A stretch of DNA of 64,000 bases from Albifimbria verrucaria (Eukaryota > Ascomycota > Sordariomycetes > Hypocreales > Stachybotryaceae). The position numbers and the translations under genes were made by a program. Shown in pieces: positions 35,525 to 48,258 of this stretch (its first letter is position 1; each line of letters starts with the position of its first letter). The stretch spans positions 310,001 through 374,000 of the forward strand of contig JAHREC010000011.1 of NCBI GenBank assembly GCA_020081605.1. Direction: 5' to 3'. Below the pieces are notes generated by a model. The model ran no database searches, was not told the DNA's origin, and saw only the letters and a list, made by a program, of their open reading frames with translations.

Positions 35525-36173
35525 TTCCAGCAATCATTCGAGCACTCCAATACACGAAAATACTAGACGTATAATTCGTTTTACAATGTAGGATTTGCAT
35601 CTATGACGAAATGGTTACAGCCAGGGTCATCACGGGCTTTCGTTGGATGAAAAAGCAGAGGCTGTCACTGAAACCCTTTGGCAAGAGCTAGTCTACATAA
35701 CCCTAGATGGATTTTTAAGATTTAGAAATGCTAGGACGTATTCACGCCACGGCCAGCATGCGCTCCCAACTCCTAAACGACTCACATCTACACTAGTTGA
35801 CACCAAGAATCAGTTCAACATATATAGTCATTATGGCTCAAGATCATGCCTTTGTCTCTACTTGGAAAGTGCAGTTTTACTACGGATGTTAAATTACGAA
35901 TTGCCGTTTCGCAATAATGGAATAGCTGTGAGATTTCATTGTGGATCTCGTAGTGTTAATGACTCGTCAAAAGAAATGGTGTTCACTCCCTACCCTGAAC
36001 CTCAATTTATTTCAAAGTCTCCATAATCTCGTTCATTTGAACCCACTGCATCTCTCTACTGGCTATGCTGATTGGACAAGACATAAAAAATTGCTTGGGC
36101 TAACTTTAGCTTAACTAGATGGGCTTCATCTTGTCAATAACGGCCATTCTCCTTTTGAAAATCACAGACTTAC
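35525..36173. other. Intergenic, nothing supported
   Basis: About 650 bases. One open frame (35643-36026, plus) has no family feature or start context and is treated as chance. Confidence 0.45.
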
Positions 36174-37678
36174 ATGACCATCAATCCGCTGCTAAACCAA
36201 ACCACAATGAGCTTTCTTTCGCTACCAAGGGAGTTGCGGGACCAAATTAGCCTCCTTTGCAACCGAGATGAGCTTCGCAACCTTTGCCAGACTTGTCGCA
36301 CTCTCATGTCCCAATATCAACATGTAGCTTACAACCACCTTGTTTTGCGTGAAACTGCAGAATCTGGGAGAGCTATCACGGAGGTGTCGAATGGACCACG
36401 TGCAAAATTTGTTCGGCACCTCGATTTTTCACCAAAAATCCTCAGCCAGTGTACACTAACGAAGACGGATACGATAACCTTAACCCTGATCACAAACCAT
36501 TTGTCCAGCTCAGCAAAGAATCGCGCCATGTGCTTGGCAATCTTGGCAAATTCTCTCGACTGGAAATATTCGCATTTGCTCTCTACGAATGGCAAGACCT
36601 CGAGCAGTGGCCAGGCATGCCAATCAGCTTGAGTTTTGCGTTCCGAGAATATCACGGGGAGGAGGACGAGGAACCTTGGAGAATCCTTCTAAACGAAAGC
36701 CTTCGGGCTATAGCTGAAAGTGCTGGGTCGTTTCAAAGATTCGAAGTGAAATACCTTCCGCCAATACCGACCGGCATTTATTCTGCCATGGCAGGGAAGC
36801 AGTGGCAGGACTTACTTGGAAGCTTGACAACTCTTGTCATTGAGCTTCCAACGTATCCCGATCAGGGCGCAGGACGCCTGACTATCGCACACGTCGATTT
36901 CCTCTCCTACTTTCCGGACATGTTCTTTAATCACACTTCAAATCTTCAACATCTTCGCATTGTTGCAAATGACATGGCTGTGATGAGCCACTACGGCAAC
37001 CGAGAGCCCATTTTGTGGTCCCGATGCAAGATGCCTCAACTCAAGAGACTCGAGATTACGTATGCGTGCATAGATAATGAGCTTACAGGATTCATTATTG
37101 AGCACTACACAACCTTGGAACGCGTTCTTCTTGGCCACTGCTTTGGCTACAGCCGGCGAGATTGGCAAGACATGTTCTCGAAACTCTGCATTAAGAAAGT
37201 GGATCAACTTGTCGAGTTCAGGATTATAGCTCTGACGGTATACGATGAGGGTACAGGCGTGAATATTGAATGGGACCCTACCACTGACGAGCTTGACGAA
37301 ACACGTGAAGGGCCTAACAATAGGAGCCATAAGCGTGGCTATATCGCCGTTGCCACAGGACCCTGTTTTGCCGTAGGCGAGACTTGTGAGAGCTACGGTG
37401 GATTGCAAGGTTCCTGGGATGAAGATGAAGAGGGGCAATGGATGGAAGAAGACGAAGAATCTGTAACTGGTGATGAGGATAGGAGCGAGTCAGATAATGA
37501 GTGGCCAGCAGGAAACGAACTGCTAGCACACGAGATGGAAAACACATTGGATTGGCCAGCTTATAAAGAATGGTGCAAACTCCAGAACCTCATTGAAAAG
37601 AACAGGCTAGCTGCTGGGCTGGGCCAAGGGCTTCCAGCTTTGATTGAGAAGCATTGGGAGTACCAGACGACACCATAA
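36174..37678 (+). CDS. F-box-like protein with leucine-rich middle and acidic tail (one base short)
   Basis: Single-exon protein of about 501 residues (or 490 if translation starts at the second ATG, 36207). The N-terminal MSFLSLPRELRDQISLLC and DELRNLCQTCRTLMSQ resemble an F-box, which would bind Skp1 in an SCF ubiquitin ligase. The middle is leucine-rich with spaced hydrophobic patterns. The tail has a strongly acidic segment (WDEDEEGQWMEEDEESVTGDE) and ends in a helical EWCKLQNLIEKNRLAAGL. The frame slips at the A5 run at 36434-36438, and adding one A joins LDFSPK to NPQPVYTNEDG. The substrate of such proteins cannot be guessed. Confidence 0.65.
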
Positions 37679-38480
37679 AGTTCATTCAAATAAAAAGGTT
37701 CGAGCCACAGCAACAGCACAACAGTGACACAAGGGACAGATGCTGGATACAAGCCTAGTTTGCGAGATAATAGCACAAGAACTATTTCTGGAATTGGAAA
37801 GTAGTGGATTGAATGTTGATTGGTGCAAGCACTATTTTGTGCAGTAAAATAGACATTCGTCTGGTCAAACAAGGGAGAAAAGGAAAAAGCATCATATCTA
37901 TATAATAGCCACAGGCTGTCACAGGTCCATAAGGTCGCGGGGCTGAGGGATAAGTATGAAACGAACAAGACAAGCAATCCTCACGTTTCAATGCCCATAC
38001 ATTAAGTCTATAGCCAATTGGAAACAGCAGGAATCAGCATATCTAGCGACTACAGATAGCTACATTGAGATATCAAGGATTATGCAGGCATTTAGATCTT
38101 CCTTATATGCTGTAATGATGAGTAGGATAGTGTAAAGATAAGACTTATCCTGCTGCTTTGCAGACTCAAAAATAAGAGTAAAAAATTGGAAATACTATAA
38201 TAAGAGTTGATTGCGGAGACACTATATACATGCAAAATTCTCCTAGGTTTCCCCACCACGTTGCACGAAGGGTAAGAAGGTTCTTCTCAAGATGTCTTTT
38301 ATCAAAGAAGATGAAGATCCCTTCCCGTGCTTATCTCTCTGCATTAACTACCCAATGAGAATTGAAAATGGCTTCATTGCTTTTGACATGTATATGAATC
38401 TAATGTGACCTGAGCTGGGGTTGCTTTCAGGCAATATTTTCTAAGTTAAGATCATTGTTTTGAACAATACCAGTTGTGAC
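37679..38480. other. Convergent intergenic region
   Basis: About 0.8 kb between the ends of the F-box-like and permease genes, so mainly 3' untranslated regions and terminators. AT-rich. Open frames on the minus strand are low-complexity chance reading. Confidence 0.45.
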
Positions 38481-40556
38481 TTATAGAGTATCATCTCCAT
38501 TTTCTTTCAAATTATCGGCATCCAAGGTTTGCTGAATGCGCTGTTGTGGCAGCCATCGCTCGGTAGGAACCCACCACCAAGACAATAGAGCGAGGATTGT
38601 TGTGCCTGCCATGATGACAGGAGCATAATTTAGTGTATCAGCAGATACAGGGAAGACATATGGTGAATAAAGGACGGCAACAACCCACCCATTCCAGAAG
38701 ACGGCGATGACTTGAAACGGCTTGCTCCACCGTCCCAGGCTCCATGCGGGTTTCGGAAAGTTTTTGGTGTTAAAAAGAGACGTGACAGGCAAATGAGGCC
38801 ATAAGCAGCAGCCGACGGCACTCCTGATGCGGAAACAAGTGATGTGAAGGCGACGGCGGAAGGAAGGATTGTGCACGTAATGATAGATGCAACAATCCAG
38901 ACGACAATGATGGCATTGCGTGGCTGGCCATTCACCACGCGTGAGACCCAGCCAGACCAAGGTAGCACTCCATCACGGGCTACTGCGAAAACCAAACGTG
39001 AGGCGGCTAGTACTGCGATTGCAGTGTTCTGTTGTTTTCAATCAGTAAGTATAGTCTCTGAAACAAGTCCACGTGAAGCTTCACTTACAAACCATAGCGC
39101 CAAAACACAGACGATATTCATCACGATATGTCCATGTTTTCCTAAAATGACTGCATAGACTGACACAAATGGCTGCGCCCCACCGAATGAAAAGAGCGTC
39201 TCAGCATCAGGCTGTTGCTTCTTGTTAGAATAAACCGCAGTCATGTATCTTTCTTCCAAGTGACGACTTACAACACAAAACAGGAAGAGGATGACTACGA
39301 TAAAGCCGCCAATTCCACTAACAACTGTGCTCCAGAAAATGCCCTGGCGGCAGCAACCGAGGCGTTCTTGGTCTCCTCTGCCACGTGCCCCGAAGCATCG
39401 AAGCCAATGAGAATACCCGCAGTGGCCAGGTATGAAAGGCACCAATTCCATCCAGGTGGAGCACCAGTACCATTATATGTATTCATGAAAGCATCGTGTG
39501 GTGCACGGAAGCCAATCGTTTTGCTCGTGGCGATGGGAAGCCATATCAAATTGAGCACAAAGTCAAGAATGACCACGCCGGCGGATAGAGTAAATATCCA
39601 TTTGAAATAACGAGCTTGTGATACAATCAGCAGGAGCAGCCAAAGGGAGGGCTAGTTGAGACAAACGAGGAAGTAAATTCCAAATGACTGCGAGAGCGAG
39701 CATTACTTCAGTACAAATCCACTGAACAGCCCTGAACTTCACACTCGTGGCATCAGAAGGAAAGTCTGAGTTGAATACAACAATTTCCTGAGAACTCATA
39801 TGTTAGTTTCATATACTTGTTCGCAATTACGAAAAAGAAAATGCTGCCCACAGAAAGCATATAATTGACAGCGGCTTGGGTGTTGCTAGCACAGAAGGTT
39901 GTCCAAGCCGTGGTGCTCCACCAGGCCACGATAAAGCCAAACAGTCGACCACATCGAGGGCCTCCAGCCTCAGCTGCCCACAAGTAAATGGAGCCTGCCA
40001 ATGGGAGAGATGAGCATATTTCTGCTATGACGGCTGCTGTGATAAATGTGAAGACGCAGGTAATGATATAACTGGTCCTGCTTGACATCAGGCTGTGCAA
40101 TCGGTCAGGTAGGTGTGTAGATTGTAACGCACCAGTAAGCCAAATTCCCACCAGCAGCAATACCTGTCGAAAATGTGACGCGGACACCGCCTATAAAGTA
40201 GAGAGCAGCTATAACCCAATTAAAATCAACAATCTAAGCAAGAAGCACAGCAAAGGCCCACCAAAGGTTGTAGCGAAATTATGAAACTGGTTGAAGCTTC
40301 TATGCAGAACCTAGTGATAAATCCGTTAGGTGAAAATCCAAATAGCATCTGCTGCAAGTTTATAATCGTACCGGCTTATAACCCAGTTTTCGCTGTCCCT
40401 AATTGTTAGCATACTTCAATGTGCATGTGTGTGCGACCCAATCCGTATGAAGTTACGCACCAGCACATCATTGTCAGACGTCTCGCCATCTTTGCCGCCA
40501 GTGGTCACTGGCTCATTGGGCGACTCGTCCGGATGATAGGATATTGCGTCCGTCAT
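38481..40556 (-). CDS. APC-family amino acid/choline permease (nine exons, two single-base deficits)
   Basis: Twelve-helix plasma-membrane permease of the APC superfamily, close in sequence style to fungal GABA/choline permeases. Exons on the complement: 40461-40556, 40372-40398, 40262-40310, 40133-40208, 40077-39852, 39667-39787, 39272-39614, 39089-39211 and 38481-39028, giving 536 residues once two bases are added. Family landmarks: GVRVTFSTGIAAGGNLAYW, SSLPLAGSIYLWAAEA, VQWICTEVMLALAVIWNL, GFDASGHVAEETKNAS (the conserved helix-6/8 signature) and FAVARDGVLPWSGWVSRV. Deficits lie at 39342-39344 (GGG on the coding strand) and 38772-38776 (T5). One intron ends in AAG. The gene is divergent from a P450 gene 680 bases away. 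The amine or amino acid moved is unknown. Confidence 0.88.
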
Positions 40557-41235
40557 TTTGTAATGCTATTCAAAGGTTCTGTAATCCCTTGATCGAGACG
40601 TTGGGTTGTAGTTATCCAATGTAATGGATATGCAGTTGCATCAAACGGTATACCTCATGTGGCGAGAAGTCAACACGACAGCCCGTTTATATGTCAGTTA
40701 CAAGACCTGGCCCTTGTGCTCCACTAGTCACAGATGAGTGGAGTGAGGCCCTGGACCCGATAGTGTGGGCACCATTTTTTGGCGTCGGCTGATCCCTCAT
40801 ACTGCTAGCTTGTTGTACTTGAGAAATCAAGGGAAGCACGCCATCTCCATACGAATGATGTGATACTACTGCAAAACATGGAGCTATGGATTCGAATTGA
40901 TAAACCGGGACCCAAAGGTGATGAATTAGATGCGAATTCCCATAATAATCGCCGTAAACAACGGCTGAGGACCCAGATCAGGTAAAGTCAGATATCGTCA
41001 TGAATGGTGACACCCAGGGCCCCTCTGTAATATCCAGCCTCATGGAAAGGCCGGCAAAAGCCTCGGCCTGGTAGCGGTGACAACAATTAGATCCATGCCG
41101 GTTTGGGCTAATGCTTGTTGAATAAAAAGCCATTCGAGATTGTCGAAAGCAGAAATTGTGCCTCATACTTCTTATCATTTATCAAATACGACTTACAACC
41201 TCGAGCGCCGCTGTGATTGCGCCTCAGTGGTACCA
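40557..41235. promoter_or_regulatory. Bidirectional promoter region of permease and second P450
   Basis: The 679 bases between two divergent starts must contain both promoters. No coding frame is supported. No defined operator was recognised; the Zn2Cys6 regulator gene downstream of the P450 is the obvious candidate to act here. Confidence 0.4.
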
Positions 41236-43234
41236 ATGGGCCTAGCAACTTGGTCATTCTTCTTCGGTTTGGGTTTAACGGCTATCCTTTATGTACGGCA
41301 ACACGTCTGTAATGATGGAAAATTGTCACCATGACTAACACAAGCTATAGCATGTTTGGCGGGCATCTGCTTCGACACTCTCCAAAATTCCCAATGCTGG
41401 ATTTGGCGCAGCCTATTCCAGACTCGCATGGGCATTCCCCATGAATATCGGGGCACTATTACAATTGACCTGCCCCAGATGCATGAGAAACTGGGTAAGT
41501 CTAAAGTTAATGCAGGAGGAAATAGACCTAACAAAATATTTTCGTCGGCTATAAGGGCCCCTGATACGCATAGGACCAAACGAAGTCTCATACTACTCCC
41601 GCGATACATACGAGACTGTTCATAAAGTGGGAAGCAAATTTAGAAAAGATCCAAGGGTATATGGAGAATTTGTTCAAGGTGATCATCCGGCGCTCTTTTC
41701 GTTAACGTATGCAAGCCCCTTTCATGGTAATATGAGAGTCGCTTACATATGATAGTAATCCGGATGAACACTCAAAGCGGAGGAGAATGATGGGACAGTT
41801 GTTCAATCGAAGCAAGGTTTCGCAATCAGAAAGACTGGTTACATCCCATGTCGACCATTTTATCTCTCGACTGCGGAGTAAAGAAGGCGCTGTTAATCTC
41901 TCTACGGCTTGCAGGGCTCTTGAGGCAGATATTATTTGTTCGTACACCTCCATGGCCAAACATTATAGGACATTGGAAAAATATTTCCCTTTTTCATTAC
42001 TAACAATCCTCACAGCCGAACTTTCTTTTGGCAAATCTATAAATTCTATCGACCACTGGGCCAAGGGGCAAGAAGTCGCAATGGTCGCAAAGAACGATGA
42101 AAAGGCGACGTGGATGCCTGTTGTAAGTCCATACTCCTACAGTCAGAAAGAAGGATGAAAGGGCTTGCAGCTGAAAAGTTAGCTCATTACGTTTCCTGTG
42201 CTTTGCGAAATGTGGGAGTCTCTCGAAAGAGGAGTATTTGCTATTACTGGCCTTAGAACTTCATATTCTCAAGGCCTTGCAGAATTTCAAAATGTTAGTA
42301 TCCAGAAGCATCCAAGAAAACCCCAAACAACTCTAAGCTTTTGTCACAGTGGTGCCGGGAAGCTTGGAATCTTGCGCTCACTGATGATTCCAAGCCTCGA
42401 AAGACGACCGTGGAATTTCCCAATCTCGTCCGCACACTATGCAATGCTGGACTACCTGCCGAAACTGCTCTTTCGGAGGCAAAAGAGAACCTGGGACCAG
42501 GAACGGACACTACTTCAGCAACACTAGCTCATATTCTTTTCGCGCTGGCACAGAATGAACGCTACCAAGAAGCCCTGTTTCAAGATCTAGCGGCTGTGGG
42601 TTTCCCTACTGATATGCAGTTATTGGAAAATATTCCCCGTCTTCTAGCCTCTATAAAGGAAGGCATTCGCTGGGCAGGTGCCGCAGCCGCGATGCTGCCT
42701 CGTATTGTCCCCTCGGGTGGTATCACACTACACGACACCTTTATTCCAGAAAAGGTTGGTGCAATCCAGCCCTCAGTCAGACACTACTACATTTAAACTA
42801 AAGCTCTTCACATAGACTGTCCTCACCTCATCACCAATTTGGTACCTACATGACAAAACAGCTTTCCCGGTGCCGCAGTTATACGACCCTACAGGTGGCT
42901 GACGAGGGATGGCGAGAAAATGAGCGAGGATCCCATGCGGGACAAATTCTACATACCGTTCTCCAGAGGCGCAAATATATGCATGGGGGCACAGTAGGAC
43001 TGCCTTTGGAATTCGTGGAGTGTTGTGTCACTAACTCTCTTTAGTTTTGCTTATCTTGAGCTTCTTATCACTGTTTCTCAAGTTATTCGCCATTTTATTA
43101 TTCTGCCCGAACCCCATTCAAGTGAGACACACGAAGCCTTGAAAGGGGAGAGGGCCTCGCAGGACTGGAATCCAGTGTCGCTACCCAGACGGCAAGAATG
43201 GGTGGCAGCAGTACCTTGGAAAAGCTGCAAGTGA
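41236..43234 (+). CDS. Cytochrome P450 monooxygenase, nine exons (two single-base deficits)
   Basis: Membrane-anchored P450. Exons 41236-41292, 41351-41494, 41556-41706, 41756-41937, 42016-42122, 42183-42293, 42350-42754, 42816-42993 and 43045-43234, 508 residues after two single-base repairs. Landmarks: N-terminal anchor (TWSFFFGLGLTAILY), hinge LSKIPNAGFGAAYSR, C-helix region EHSKRRRMMGQLFNRS, I-helix ENLGPGTDTTSATL (oxygen-binding GTDTTS), ExxR in KEGIRWAG, and heme loop FSRGANICMGAH with the axial Cys. All catalytic motifs are intact. Deficits are at 41437-41440 (C4) and 42891-42893, the latter just before the heme loop. The second intron ends in AAG. It forms a likely unit with the divergent permease and the regulator gene downstream. 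Confidence 0.88.
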
Positions 43235-43813
43235 AATTACGATTCAGAACTTAGCAGCTTCTTATCAAAGAATTCAGGAAGAACTCGGTGGAGGTCTGAC
43301 TTGCATTATGCAAGGGATTATTAACCATTATTTGGTACGACCTGGCATCAATACTCTTTGAAAAGGCCAGGAATACTGGTGCCTGGGCATTTTAGCTCTT
43401 CGCGAATTAGAGAATGATCATCGCGTAAATTATATATAAACAAAGAGATTTAAGTGGATTGACTCGCGTATAAATTTCCTTAACCTTCATCTTGAACAAG
43501 CTGAACCTCATCCTATCAGCGCTATGAAGCCATGCCAGCAGCTTTAGTCTCATCTAAACCCTTTTTTTTTTTTTTTTTCACGTAACAGGAGCAACGGTAA
43601 TCACATTACTTGTACGATAATCATATCTGAGCTCTTTGCATCTATTAACCAGCCTCGGTATATTGTGTAAACCTGTTGACCAAATATGCGCTTCTTTGTA
43701 ACTTATAAATTTCTAACGTCCCATCAGGACCCAAATGCGTCTGATCAACGTGAATACGCTCGCTCTCAGCGATCTCATGATCACATTCTAACAAAACAAG
43801 TTGGTGTGTCTGT
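43235..43813. other. Convergent intergenic region with a poly-T run
   Basis: About 580 bases between the ends of the P450 and regulator genes. It contains a 17-base T run at 43562-43578. A continuation of open reading frame in 43240-43360 is read as chance. Otherwise 3' flanks only. Confidence 0.45.
43562..43578. repeat. Homopolymer T17
   Basis: Seventeen consecutive T in the convergent spacer between the P450 and regulator genes. Likely a slippage-prone microsatellite, or a copied poly-A tail in reverse orientation. No flanking duplication was recognised. Confidence 0.8.
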
Positions 43814-45459
43814 TCAATCCAAGTTGTGGACTGGTACCTCCAAAAGCTGTCCTAAGGCCACTACACCAAACGGTAGGTTGGTAGCTGTGGAATTGTTCTC
43901 CAACTGCTTGGCCAAAGCCTCGCAAACCTGGGCTAGTTGTTGGCTGTCCCACATGGCCTCCCTTCGGTTTAATTTTGACAGAAGTTCAGCGCAATCCCTT
44001 CGGACTTGGATGTCGTTTGATGAAACGCAAGTGTAAAAAGAATGTTAATAAAATCCCCACCAATTGAAAAGCGAGGAGCCGAACGAAGGGACTCATATTG
44101 TAGGCAATGTCGGACTTGTTCCAGCACATTTTTACAATCGACGGTGCATATTCCTCCATCCTCTCTCATCAAAGCCTGCCACCAAGCGAATTGCACACGA
44201 AGTGGTTGGAGGTCATGAAGTTCTCTCATCGAGAAGAATCCTTCACGATCCTGGAGGAACAGGTCGAATCTCCGAACCCATGTGTTGAATGCTAAATAGG
44301 CAGGGCTCGTAGAAGCAGCTCGCACCTTTAGGTCTGCGGGTAGCGTGTCCACATTGGCATTTTCATCGGGTTGTGGCTTTGCAAGCAGGTGCAGAAAAAA
44401 GATACGAACTTCTTCATCGCGTGTCGCATTTGCATTTCGGCATCCTGTACATTGGAGAACGGCGTATGGGGATCCCTGGATCTGTTATCGAAAGGCCGAA
44501 ATCCAGATCAGAGGCAGCCTGCCCTGAGTATAGCATGTACATGAATCCTAGCTGAGACAATATGTCGGTCATGATCTGGTTTAACGTCTCCCGATCGGAG
44601 GAGGCAACCAAATAATCTGATGTTCTCTGGTGCTTTCCTGCTGTCGGGTACAGAAGCGACTTCATTAACTTGCAGGCAGATTTGAAATGGCGCATTGCCT
44701 CAGAGTAACGACATTGTAGGTTTTCGATGCATACGAAAATCAAAGAACAGATGATGACGATGATTGGGTCAGCTTCTGGGCCGGATGATAGATGCTTCCT
44801 CAGCTTTTTGATCGCCTTGCTGTACGCTTCTATCGCGGCTATTCGAAAATGGTCTCCGGAGACGAAAATGACGTGTTGGTCCTGGCGATTTCGCACGAGG
44901 AATAGCTGATGTGCGGCGCCCAAAGCACATAATGATTGTCTAACGCACTCGCTATCCTGGCTTAGCGGTAACACGAATTTGTGCCAAAATTCGGGTGGTG
45001 TCGAAGGCGTTATCATTTCCAAAATGGCATAGCTGTTGACGTGGAAGAGAAGTGCAGCATCTTGAGCGCCGAACCTCTCCATCTGCGAGCCACATGAAGC
45101 CGACTGAAACATAGGGTTCAATTTCCAAGCCTCACACACGGGCTTTTTGTTTCCTCTGCATCGCTCGGTCTGTAGTTTAGATGAATCGCTGAAGTACGCT
45201 TCGTCAGGTTGACCCCTGATGGAGCGTCCACATGTCTGGCATGAATTTTTACATTTGACGTCGTGAATTCTAAGTATGTGAGCATGTTACTTGCTAATAA
45301 AATCGATATTCTCATCAAGACGAACCTGCTGCATCCTGGGTAAGCCAATAGTGCATTCTCATGTACGCATGCCACTTACCAGCTCACACACCCTGTTCTG
45401 ACTCTAGCTTTACATTCTCTTATTCTCTTCGGTGGTCTCTGTGCTAAATCGTCGTACAT
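43814..45459 (-). CDS. Zn2Cys6-type transcription factor (at least two single-base deficits)
   Basis: Nuclear regulator of the fungal binuclear-cluster class with a Fungal_trans_2-type body. The N-terminus from the ATG at 45459 is basic (RPPKRIRECKARVRTGCVS), the usual lead-in to the first Cys pair. After an intron, RIHDVKC and further Cys (KNSCQTC) follow, but the exact zinc-cluster splice join is not resolved. The body has FWHKFVLPLSQDSECVRQSLCALGAAH and IVIICSLIFVCIENLQ, classic for this class, and DIQVRRDCAELLSKLNRREA with MWDSQQLAQV at the C-terminus. The frame is one base short at 44468-44471 (C4 on the coding strand) and 44016-44018. It lies next to the P450/permease pair, which it may regulate. 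Confidence 0.78.
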
Positions 45460-46379
45460 GGTTGAAATTTTGTCGCTTCGAGGATAAGCTGGTCAATGAG
45501 CTTCGTGGGGTTATGAGGCAGGTGTGGGGAGAATGTGATGGGAAATTTGTTGTCTTTGCTCAGCCGTGACGCCATCGGGGACGTCTTTAGTGTAAAATTG
45601 TACAGCTTGAACGCTCAGATCTGCCCTACAACACGCTAACAACAAAATGGGCTGAATGACTCAGGTAGATAACAAAATGACTTGTGGGTAGAGGATTCAG
45701 TCGGCTAACCGTGGCTAACGAGTCAGTCGTAGGTACGGAAATGATTTGTAATGTGTAGCGCCGGGAATCACTACGGAATTTTCGTATTTTAAACCGGTAA
45801 GGACTTAATCTGTTACATAATAACACAGACATTGAATCTGGAGTCCTCGGATGAACCACCCTGCGACCTGGAGCTGGGCCGTTGTCACATTGGGCAGATT
45901 CCTGTTGAGTCCTTTTCGGAATGCCAAGAGTTTTCACTCGATTGATCATTGTCTTTTGATACAGCCCACTAAAGATACAAACCAGATATCACATCTAATC
46001 CTTAGCTGAATATACGAATATTCATTCGGAAAAATAGCAAGGTCCTTTGATGGCAAAGAACTCTGAGTCCACTAATGCATAGGTACAGCGGCTAGGTCCC
46101 ATACTCAAAGATTCATTGTACAAACGCGAGATAATGAATTTGAATATAATCTGTGGGTAACCATTTTGAATGGTGATCAAGTCATCTGTATAAGCGTAGA
46201 GCTGCGGTGCGTATCATCTAGCATGTTCTCCCGTGCACGACCAAGGTCAACCTCCAGACGAATAAAAACAAACGAATATACACATAATTGGCCCTCTGAG
46301 ACTTTCTCATGCATCTTACCACGACCGCACGCTATTTCCTTCCGAGAATCCGGCCATACTCCCTGTCTGTGGCATAAAA
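45460..46379. other. Intergenic, nothing supported
   Basis: About 0.9 kb upstream of the regulator and downstream of the oxygenase. Short open frames only; no repeats recognised. Confidence 0.45.
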
Positions 46380-47300
46380 CTAAACTTTTCTGGTAGGTCG
46401 TGGCTTCTTAATGACCTCTTCTGGAACCCACTCAAACAAAAGATCTGTTCTCATCGTGTACTTCACACCCTTTTCGACCAAAACGCCTTCATGCAGTAAG
46501 TTGTGATGCTGAAAAATCAAGACGCTACCCGCTCGTGGGTTCACATCCAGGCGCCTTTTCCGATCCAGTGACAAAAATGCTGTTGAGCCGCCGACGAATC
46601 CATTGGACGAGCCATTTATGGCATCCGAATTATTGAGATAGAGCTGTAGAGTGAATTGTGTTTGGAACTCACGATCGTTTTCATAATGCCAGGAAGCCCC
46701 GTCAGTGTGCGCTATACAGTGGAGAACGGTCAAAGCTCTGTGTCTGCATTATATAATAGATAACTTACGCTTGAAAAATTGGCCTTGGGTGTATTTGAGG
46801 AAACGCATCCGCTTGTTAAGCTCTGTAAACTTCCAACTGCCGTAGGGCCTACTGCGTATCTCATTTACCCGGGCTAAGGCATCCTGCACTGCGGGCACTT
46901 GGGCACAGCGCTGCCACACACGATGTGCAATGACTGGCTCGTCCCACATAATACGTCCGCTATTACGATAATTGCTATTCAGAGTCTCCTCCAGGTCCGT
47001 AAACCATAGCGGGCTTCCAAGGCCAATCTTCGGGGTTCCGCTCCTCGTCTGGATCTCGTAACACAGATCCCTCGGCTAGAGCGAGGAGCTGTTTGCATTC
47101 ATCCGTAGAGAGGACATTTTCAAGGACAAAGGCAATATGGCCATCGTATTCGGGCAGATCTGAGTCTGGGAAAGAAATGTTCTTATGGATAATTGGCTGT
47201 GAGGGTTGGTCTCTCAAAAAGGAAGGGGAACATTGATTGCATGTGTATTGCCATCGACAACCTCCATGCCTTGTTTGCTGACGGTGGGCGTGCTATTCAT
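46380..47300 (-). CDS. 2-oxoglutarate/Fe(II) oxygenase, prolyl-4-hydroxylase-like (frame breaks)
   Basis: Double-stranded beta-helix oxygenase that would use 2-oxoglutarate, O2 and Fe(II). Exons on the complement 46769-47300 and 46380-46711. The start at 47300 is used because adding one base to the T5 run (A5 at 47216-47220) links MNSTPTVSKQG to the body. Iron ligands: His and Asp in FFKPHTDGASW and the distal His in LLHEGVLVEKG. The 2OG-binding Arg is in KYTMRTDLLFEW. SNYRNSGRIMWD is the family motif before the core. Around 46983-46990 the frame is off by what looks like two bases, not resolved. About 289 residues, no signal peptide. The substrate could be a small metabolite as easily as a protein. 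Confidence 0.8.
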
Positions 47301-48258
47301 TGCAGATGTGGGCTTCTAAGTCTGATTAAGATGCCAAATGCCAACGTTTTGAAGGGGTAGAAACCAAGAACCAGTGATTCTGAAAACTAGCTCCAAGATG
47401 CTCTGCATGATATACTTGAACAAAACTGCATAGCAACAGGCACCCATATTTGAGGGTTCCACTCGCAACTGGGCCCCGACAATCGTGCGGGTGATGCAGA
47501 AGATCCATCTCCACCGCAGGCTACCCTTTTCAATCATGCTCTGTGCAGGGTTTGTGCTGACGCTGCAAAGGGCTTTTATGAATTTAGGCAGCGTCCAAAA
47601 CCTTGAAGCGGACACAGAACCAGGAAAAATTCTGTCATAATGAAATTTGAAAAACAATCACTCACTAGATAAACCGGTTAGTCAGTTGATCCCTTCTCGG
47701 CTTAAGAACCGCATGATAAGGGAGGTGATGACAGATATAACTATTGGCTGAATTGTACCTACTTGCCTGCATGTTGTCCACTCATCAAATTTCATCTTGT
47801 AAACTCCAGCCATGAAATGAGGACCCTGCCACTTTGAATCTAAGACAGGCCTCGGCGCCCTTCTTGATCATCGTGTCGTTTATCTAGCTAAATGAAATCT
47901 TAACCCGGCCTCTTAAAAACAAACCAGAAACTTGTGTTCTTTACCTTCCGCGGCCACATCGACGCACTTGGCTCATATGGCATGTGAAGCGGATTTGGCA
48001 AGACCTGATTGTGATGACAGGTGGGATCAACCCCGTCTCATTAGTCTGGCATTCAAGAATGTTGCTGGCACATACGAATTACTATGATCTTCAGGCACAC
48101 GAGGTATGGCTTGCTAGTCACTTCTTGGATAGTTCCGACAGCTTAGGCTAAATGAAGGTCAAGTTGCTATTGGGTTAACCAATCCTAGTGTACAATATCC
48201 ATCACCGTAATTAACTACCTTTCCCACAGTCGCCGTCCATAGATGGCTCCTGTGATCC
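47301..48258. other. Intergenic, nothing supported
   Basis: About 0.95 kb. A 113-codon minus-strand open frame at 47316-47657 was considered and rejected because it has no domain, no signal and amino-acid use typical of chance reading. Confidence 0.45.

Noticed and set aside
35643..36026. Open frame of 127 codons between the lactonase and F-box genes
   Set aside because: No family feature or start context; composition is consistent with chance.
47316..47657. Minus-strand open frame of 113 codons
   Set aside because: No recognisable family; it lies in a gene-free spacer and lacks a convincing start context.
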